From an uncultured Propionibacteriaceae bacterium (lineage in GTDB: Bacteria > Actinomycetota > Actinomycetes > Propionibacteriales > Propionibacteriaceae), in assembly GCA_936941515.1 (NCBI GenBank), contig CAKZJI010000209.1, positions 1-11,090 of the forward strand: DNA of 11,090 nt, given 5' to 3'. Numbering within the stretch: the stretch's first letter is position 1; every line of letters begins with the position of its first letter. Shown here one piece after another: positions 7,053-11,090 of this stretch. The position numbers and the translations under genes are program-made. The notes below the pieces were generated by a model. It was given only the letters and a program-made list of their open reading frames with translations. It was not told the DNA's origin and ran no database searches.

Positions 7053-7070
7053 ACAGAGCAAGTTTACTGT

Positions 7071-7082
7071 TTTATCGATAAA
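7071..7082. repeat. AT-rich 12-bp palindrome just downstream of parB
   Basis: TTTATCGATAAA is a perfect palindrome in an otherwise GC-rich region, 27 bp past the parB stop. It is flanked at a distance by AGAGC (7055-7059) and GCTCT (7083-7087). It could form part of a terminator for parAB or a protein-binding site. Its core TATCGATA recurs in the AT-rich patch near 9457. Confidence 0.35.
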
Positions 7083-7109
7083 GCTCTAAGTTTCTAGGCC
7101 GGCATATGG

Positions 7110-8024
7110 CTACACGGTTCGACCGTCAATCACCGCCATGATCCGCTCCAGGTCATCCGTGGAGGCGAACTCAATAGTGATTCGGCCCTTGTTCTTCCCA
7201 ATGGCGACTTTGACGCGGGTGTCGAAGTGATCCGAGAGCTGCGCGGCGACGGCCGCCTCACGCTCGGAAGGGATGCGCTGCACGCGCGGCGTCGGCTCGC
7301 CCGGGGCGGCCTCAGGCTCATCACCAAGCCGCACAATCTCCTCGGTGCTGCGTACAGATAGGCCCTCAGCCACGATGCGTTCGGCCAGCAGCTCCTGCGA
7401 CCGCTGGTGTGTCAGACCCAGTAACGCACGGCCATGTCCTGCTGAGAGCACTCCGGCCGCAACCTTTGTCTGAACAGTGGAGGGGAGGTTCAGCAGCCGC
7501 AGTGTGTTCGAGATCTGCGGTCGGCTGCGGTGGATGCGCTGAGACAGCTCCTCCTTGGAGCAATCGAAATCAGTGAGCAGCTGCTGATAGGCCAATGCCT
7601 CTTCAAGGGGATTGAGGTTGGCTCGATGCAGGTTCTCCAGCAGCGCGTCACGGAGGAGATCATCGTCGTCAGTTCCGCGGACAATGGCGGGGATGGTCTC
7701 CTTGCCAGCCATCTTGGACGCTCGGAACCGTCGCTCACCCATAATGAGCTCAAACCGGGTGCTCGGCTCAACCTCCCGCACCACAACAGGCTGTAGGACA
7801 CCGAATTCCGCGATGGAGGCGGAAAGCTCGTTCAGGTCATCCTCATCGAAGACATGCCTTGGTTGACGGGGGTTCGGAACGATGACATCAAGGGGGAGCT
7901 CGATGAAATAGGAGCCATCACGGAGCTTCTGGGAAGGCTGCGACGGTTCTTCCTCGGTGCCTTCAGTACGTGCGAAGAGGTCACCGAGCCCCTTGCCAAG
8001 GCCAGTTTGCTTGGGTTTGGCCAT
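7110..8024 (-). CDS. parB: Chromosome-partitioning protein ParB (parS-binding CTPase clamp)
   Basis: This 304-aa protein is a standard chromosomal ParB. It binds parS, uses CTP to close into a sliding clamp, spreads on DNA near the origin and stimulates ParA ATPase. Order of parts: the N-terminal ParA-interacting GLGKGLGDLF (8-17); the ParB/Srx domain with LPLDVIVPNPRQPRHVF (43-59) and GVLQPVVVRE (75-84); the CTP-binding GERRFRA (96-102) and ENLHR (130-134); the helix-turn-helix DNA-binding region including LSQRIHRSRPQISNTLRLL (160-178) and AGHGRALLGL (195-204); an acidic/proline linker near 235-250; and the C-terminal dimerisation domain ending GRITIEFASTDDLERIM (280-296). The usual ENIQR reads ENLHR here. 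The ATG at 8024 lies two bases after the parA stop (TGATCATG), with GAGGAAGG inside the 3' end of parA as ribosome-binding site, so the genes are coupled. Confidence 0.96.
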   Translation of the reverse strand: MAKPKQTGLGKGLGDLFARTEGTEEEPSQPSQKLRDGSYFIELPLDVIVPNPRQPRHVFDEDDLNELSASIAEFGVLQPVVVREVEPSTRFELIMGERRFRASKMAGKETIPAIVRGTDDDDLLRDALLENLHRANLNPLEEALAYQQLLTDFDCSKEELSQRIHRSRPQISNTLRLLNLPSTVQTKVAAGVLSAGHGRALLGLTHQRSQELLAERIVAEGLSVRSTEEIVRLGDEPEAAPGEPTPRVQRIPSEREAAVAAQLSDHFDTRVKVAIGKNKGRITIEFASTDDLERIMAVIDGRTV

Positions 8025-8026
8025 GA

Positions 8027-9031
8027 TCAGTTACCTTCCTCAGCAGTCGCGGCATCAGCTATCTCCTGGGCAGCTTTCAGATAGGCAACAGCCCCAGGCG
8101 ACTTCGGGTAATAGGTGATGACGCTCTGCCCGTAGCTGGGGGCCTCTGCGATGCGCACCGAGCGCGGGATCTCCGTGTCCAGAGTCTGCGTGGCAAAGTG
8201 CTTGCGGACCTCACCAGCGACTTCATGCGACAGGTTTGTGCGGTTGTCGAACATCGTCAGGATGACTGTGCTCAACTCCAAGTTGTCATTCAAGTTGCCC
8301 TTGACCTTGTGGATGGTACGCATCAATTGGGAGACACCCTCCAGAGCGTAGTACTCCGTCTGAATGGGGACCATGATCTCCGTCGCAGCCACCAGCGCGT
8401 TGAGTGTCAACAGGCCAAGCGATGGGGGGCAGTCAATGAACACGTAGTCAACCCCGGATTGCTCCATGTAGGCGGCCAGCGCACGCTTCAGCCTGGTCTC
8501 CCGCCCGCTCTCATTGACAAGCTCCAGCTCTGCCGTCGAGAGGTCGATCGCAGCGGGTAGCACGTGCAGGTTGGAGTTGTGCGGCGACTGCTTGGCCAGA
8601 TCATCGATCCGGGCATTGTGCAGAAGCACCTCATACGTGCCAGGCGTTCCTGGGTCATGGTCGATCCCCAACGCCGTGGAGGCGTTACCCTGTGGGTCAA
8701 TGTCGACGACCAACACATTCAAGCCACCGAAGGCCAAAGCTGTGGCGATGTTGACCGTGGTAGTGGTCTTGCCCACGCCACCCTTCTGATTCACCACCAC
8801 GAAGACGCGGGGCTCTTTCGGCGTGGGGAGTGCAGGGGATTCTGTCACGTCTTGCTCCATACCGTATTCATCGTCGGCGTCCCAGTCATCATCATCACGA
8901 TCAAAGCGTGCCCTTCGCGGTCCCGGAGGAGTCTGGATGGCCGTTTCACGTGAAACGGCTGCATGATCCTTCCATGGCTCGACATCGACGTCGGCCTGGG
9001 GACGCCTTCGTTTGCGAAAGAACAAAGCCAT
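8027..9031 (-). CDS. parA: Chromosome-partitioning ATPase ParA (Soj-type)
   Basis: From the ATG at 9031-9029 the product is 334 aa. ParA binds nucleoid DNA as an ATP dimer and moves ParB-parS complexes during segregation. The deviant Walker A is NQKGGVGKTT (81-90) with the signature lysine Lys83, switch I/Walker A' is VVDIDPQGNASTALG (108-122), and Walker B is YVFIDCPPSLG (196-206). Further family blocks are VPIQTEYYALEGVSQL (221-236) and ILTMFDNRTNLSHEV (257-271), then IPRSVRIAEAPSYGQSV (288-304). Residues 1 to about 72 form a charged, probably disordered extension (MALFFRKRRR, later DRDDDDWDADDE). AAGGAGG at 9037-9043, five bases before the ATG, fixes this start. The frame is open to 9142, but its extra N-terminus (PFHVKR) is only translated parS. 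Codons for AAVSRETA (24-31) themselves contain a parS site. Confidence 0.96.
   Translation of the reverse strand: MALFFRKRRRPQADVDVEPWKDHAAVSRETAIQTPPGPRRARFDRDDDDWDADDEYGMEQDVTESPALPTPKEPRVFVVVNQKGGVGKTTTTVNIATALAFGGLNVLVVDIDPQGNASTALGIDHDPGTPGTYEVLLHNARIDDLAKQSPHNSNLHVLPAAIDLSTAELELVNESGRETRLKRALAAYMEQSGVDYVFIDCPPSLGLLTLNALVAATEIMVPIQTEYYALEGVSQLMRTIHKVKGNLNDNLELSTVILTMFDNRTNLSHEVAGEVRKHFATQTLDTEIPRSVRIAEAPSYGQSVITYYPKSPGAVAYLKAAQEIADAATAEEGN
8943..8956. promoter_or_regulatory. parS: parS site 1, inside parA
   Basis: GTTTCACGTGAAAC is a perfect match to the core of the bacterial parS consensus and is palindromic. The palindrome extends to 20 bp (8940-8959). It lies in the parA reading frame, where it encodes the VSRET of the N-terminal extension. 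Confidence 0.95.
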
Positions 9032-9053
9032 TGAGTCCTCCTTCAATGCGCCA

Positions 9054-9059
9054 ACTCTA
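9054..9059 (-). promoter_or_regulatory. Candidate -10 element for parAB
   Basis: On the minus strand TAGAGT (pattern TAnnnT) lies 22 bases upstream of the parA ATG and ahead of its AAGGAGG ribosome-binding site. No strong -35 is visible. The parS at 9094-9107 lies 35-48 bases upstream of this element, so ParB bound there could influence parAB transcription. Confidence 0.4.
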
Positions 9060-9093
9060 GCCGTCGATTTGTTTGATTCCCGAGAGCCACGGC

Positions 9094-9107
9094 GTTTCAC
9101 GTGAAAC
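9094..9107. promoter_or_regulatory. parS: parS site 2, upstream of parA
   Basis: GTTTCACGTGAAAC is a perfect core, with a 16-bp palindrome (9093-9108). It lies 63 bp upstream of the parA start codon, next to the likely promoter. Confidence 0.95.
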
Positions 9108-9434
9108 GGTTGAGCGAAGCTCAGCCGCTGCTTGAGCTTCACGTCATCCGTTGGGCGAAGGACTGGGGTAGCGTCACCCGTGACTCCGATGCTGCGGCAG
9201 GCTCACGCCCCCGGAGTTGCACTGCGCAGATGAAAACACACCTTCAGAACCCATCGTTGGAGCACACGCTCAGGCCTCTTCTGGTAGCGTCCGTGCTACT
9301 CAGCAATGCGATAGAGAGCAAGTACAGCACCCAGGGAGCTCAGCTACGATTCCGCTGGTCCAGGGGAAGACTTCTCCGGCACTCTTCCCGCCCACCAAGC
9401 CAGCTATCACGATCGTCGCTCCTTCGACGCTACC

Positions 9435-9467
9435 AAGTTATAGCTTTTTAAATATATATCGATATTT
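9435..9467. other. AT-rich patch in the gene-free region
   Basis: Only five of 33 bases are G or C, which stands out sharply in this GC-rich window. The patch includes a TTTTTAAATATATAT run and the 10-bp palindrome ATATCGATAT (9456-9465). Possible roles are a promoter, an easily unwound element, or a nucleoid-protein binding site; none is demonstrated. Confidence 0.5.
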
Positions 9468-9811
9468 CGTCTTAGCAATTTCACGCTACGAGGATGTTGG
9501 CAGCATCTTCCAGAGACCTCCTTTACCGAAGCTCCAAGTGGAGACTCGCGCATTCCTGCGTCGCAACACATGCACAGCTCGAGCAGTGCCCACTCGCCCA
9601 ATAGTGAGTGCGGGTTTGTGGCTGAGGCATATGCTCAAGACAACATGAGACAACCCCGTGAGATTCTGCCGGGGCAAGCTCACCTCGTGAGGGGCCTCCC
9701 TCGGCACCAGGAGTCTCTGATCCACCAGCACTGGGCACCCAAGGACCGGAGGGAATCGTTGAAGCAGGAGTAGCGGAGTGCAACACCGCAGAACGTGAGA
9801 GAGTATGAGGC

Positions 9812-9825
9812 GTTTCACGTGAAAC
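9812..9825. promoter_or_regulatory. parS: parS site 3
   Basis: GTTTCACGTGAAAC is a perfect core inside the 20-bp perfect palindrome GGCGTTTCACGTGAAACGCC (9809-9828). It is in the gene-free region, 718 bp from site 2. Confidence 0.95.
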
Positions 9826-10056
9826 GCCACTGCTCAGGAACACTCACCCGAGACACAGCCACCGCATCAAGCATCACGGCAGAACCTCTCAGCTTCCCCT
9901 GGCAAAAACAGTAGAGGCCCCTGCATCAGAAAGTTCCGAACCCCTTCCCGTCAGGGCATGCGACCTGCGGAATCACTCTGAAGTGGTTGGTCGCCCAACG
10001 CAACCAACAAGGTGGCGGCGACCGTATTGCATACGAAGTGAGCTTGCGCAGGTGCT

Positions 10057-10078
10057 CGCCTCCTGGGAGAAGGAGGCG
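10057..10078. repeat. Perfect 8-bp hairpin in the gene-free region
   Basis: CGCCTCCT-GGGAGA-AGGAGGCG is a perfect 8-bp stem with a 6-base loop. It has no T-tract, so it is not a standard intrinsic terminator. It may be part of a structured RNA or a binding site. Confidence 0.4.
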
Positions 10079-10527
10079 CAACGCGGTGGAGAGTGTCCCA
10101 GATACAAGTCAGAGTGGATGGTCAAACGCTCTCTGTGTCGATAGGGAGTACAACAGCTGGTGGCGACCTGTGTCGTCGATCCTCCAGACGCTTTTCACCC
10201 CTAGGCACAACCTCGCCTCATATAACCTCGCTCACGACGTCGTGCCCAGCAACCATCACGCTCGACTGCCTCACGCAGCTTTATCCGCAGACCGCCTCCC
10301 ATGTGAGGAACTCCAAGCATAGGATGCCAGGGGTGTGCTTGTTGAAGGTCATGTTGAGCTGCGGCACATCGACCACAGTCGCAGACACACCCAAGGAAAG
10401 CAGCACCGAGGTGTCAATCGAGATAGCAGCACCACTCCACATCCCCTGTCAGGAGTCAGCAAAATCATGTGTCGGTGATGCTCCCCAGATCAGGAATCAC
10501 ATGATCATCGGAAGCCGTCTGTCGGGT

Positions 10528-10552
10528 CTCCCCGGGGGGCACTCCAGGGGAG
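10528..10552. repeat. GC-rich inverted repeat in the gene-free region
   Basis: CTCCCC (10528-10533) and GGGGAG (10547-10552) can pair across a 13-base loop. There is no T-tract. Significance is uncertain. Confidence 0.25.
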
Positions 10553-10669
10553 CAGAGGGAGTCCCGCAGGGTACATCTATGCCATGAGCCCCAGCATCGC
10601 CAGCCTGGAGTCCGGTTCGGCCGATTGCTTCAAAGCCAGGCGTCCTATCTCACGTGCCGTGATCTATGC

Positions 10670-10683
10670 GTTTCACGTGAAAC
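10670..10683. promoter_or_regulatory. parS: parS site 4
   Basis: GTTTCACGTGAAAC is a perfect core with an 18-bp palindrome (10668-10685). It lies 858 bp from site 3. A degenerate TCACG-TGC-CGTGA repeat sits just upstream at 10650-10662. Confidence 0.95.
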
Positions 10684-10990
10684 GCCTCTCTACCCAATGC
10701 CATACCCCAACGAGACCGTGATGAGAGGCAGTACGCATGGATGACGACAACCTCTGCCACTCATCTCTTCCGTTGTGGGCGCCTATCTCACAACCTTTTC
10801 CATATCCACTAGTAGAGACCCTGGGAGATCCAGCCGATAGGAAGGGGCTCCATACCGCATCCGTTATCACCACGGCCGGGTTTTCGGTCAGGAGGCTCAG
10901 GCATCACAAGGCTCTTGACGGGCTCGGGGAGGATGCATGAGCCACCACTCTCTGGTGCCCTGTCTCAGAAGTTCACCGGTGGGAGGCCGT

Positions 10991-11090
10991 GTGCGGGGTG
11001 GATACTGCGCCAAGGCAACCGAATGAAGCCGTACTGAAAGTACCGTGGGCAAGGTGAACGAAGCAAAGTTCCGCATCCAAGACCCAAAAA
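10991..11090 (+). other. Structured-RNA-like segment, possibly the 5' start of a group II intron
   Basis: The segment begins with GTGCG, the consensus 5' end of group II introns (GUGYG). Two tight hairpins follow in quick succession: GGC/GCC around AACCGAATGAA (11014-11030) and GTACT-GAA-AGTAC (11031-11043). Next come GGCAAGGTGAACGAAGC-like purine-rich linkers of the kind found in domain I of bacterial group II introns. The window ends before any intron-encoded protein or domain V could be seen, so this is a resemblance only. It could equally be another structured RNA or chance. Confidence 0.25.

Larger units (their letters stand above)
9108..10990. other. Gene-free parS-bearing region upstream of parA
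   Basis: In about 1.9 kb I see no gene I can support. The open frames here are short, overlap on both strands, lack good ribosome-binding sites, do not show the G/C-rich third positions of the neighbouring genes, and several begin with translated parS (FHVKR, VSRET). By eye the composition is less GC-rich than the coding part. The stretch contains parS sites 3 and 4, a degenerate parS-like TCACGTG near 10650, an AT-rich patch and some hairpins. In many actinobacteria rsmG lies directly upstream of parA; no RsmG SAM-binding motif is visible here in any of the listed frames. It may be a centromere-like spacer, a decayed locus, or a host of small RNAs that cannot be seen from sequence alone. Confidence 0.6.

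Noticed and set aside
9032..9142. N-terminal extension of ParA back to 9142
   Set aside because: The extra residues include PFHVKR, which is simply translated parS. A strong AAGGAGG sits right before the ATG at 9031, and the extension would read through that ribosome-binding site.
9486..9843. Overlapping minus-strand open frames of 114 and 106 codons
   Set aside because: Both begin in or near parS (FHVKR, VSRET), overlap each other in different frames, show no recognisable motif and lack a good ribosome-binding site.
10281..10289. TTATCCGCA as a DnaA box, suggesting oriC in the gene-free region
   Set aside because: It is a single box with one mismatch. I found no cluster of DnaA boxes in 9108-11090, so there is no support for an origin within the window.
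10093..10587. 164-codon plus-strand open frame
   Set aside because: There is no ribosome-binding site, no recognisable domain, and amino-acid use is rich in Ser, Thr and Cys without the G/C-rich third positions of real genes here. Most likely non-coding.
10650..10662. TCACGTG near site 4 as a fifth parS
   Set aside because: Only the central seven bases and one flanking base match the 14-bp core, too few for a functional parS. It could be a decayed site.
9108..11090. tRNA, rRNA or CRISPR array in the gene-free region
   Set aside because: I saw no GTTCRANYC-type T-loop with paired acceptor arms, no rRNA-like conserved sequence and no regularly spaced direct repeats.

Overview
The window looks like a chromosomal, origin-proximal segment of a high-GC Gram-positive bacterium (Actinomycetota). 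The genes are GC-rich with strong G/C preference at third codon positions. It carries chromosomal-type parA-parB with canonical parS sites, a thioredoxin/thioredoxin reductase pair, and start sites that look leaderless. A Propionibacteriaceae-like host is a guess from gene order and protein style; no rRNA or other phylogenetic marker is present to settle it.

Layout. Positions 1-129 (minus strand) hold the first 43 codons of recO, running off the left edge. Divergent from it, a plus-strand series reads trxB (193-1131), trxA (1167-1487), a one-pass membrane protein of unknown function that overlaps trxA by one base (1487-2461), a fold-type-I PLP aminotransferase (2505-3797), a D-alanine--D-alanine ligase-family ATP-grasp enzyme (3806-4744) and, after a 98-bp gap, an RclA-type flavin disulfide oxidoreductase (4843-6234). 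Converging on it from the minus strand are an uncharacterised 235-aa protein (6277-6984), parB (7110-8024) and parA (8027-9031); parA and parB are two bases apart.

From about 9108 to the right edge (roughly 2 kb) I find no convincing gene. This stretch and the 5' end of parA hold four perfect parS sites (core GTTTCACGTGAAAC) at 8943, 9094, 9812 and 10670, one of them inside the parA reading frame. The stretch therefore looks like a parS-bearing centromere-like region, upstream of parA where many actinobacteria have rsmG. It also contains a very AT-rich patch (9435-9467) and several hairpins. The last 100 bases have a compact hairpin-rich, RNA-like look beginning with GTGCG, and could be the start of a group II intron continuing off the window; this is tentative.

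How the parts fit. TrxB uses NADPH to reduce TrxA for cytoplasmic thiol redox, and RclA is a related flavoenzyme linked elsewhere to hypochlorite and copper stress. Ddl makes the D-Ala-D-Ala dipeptide of peptidoglycan, and the adjacent aminotransferase may serve amino-acid supply. ParA, ParB and parS segregate the replicated origin. I did not find a clearly new multi-gene system. The items most worth following up are the gene-free parS region, the RNA-like right end, the unknown gene beside parB, and the shared leaderless-promoter geometry.
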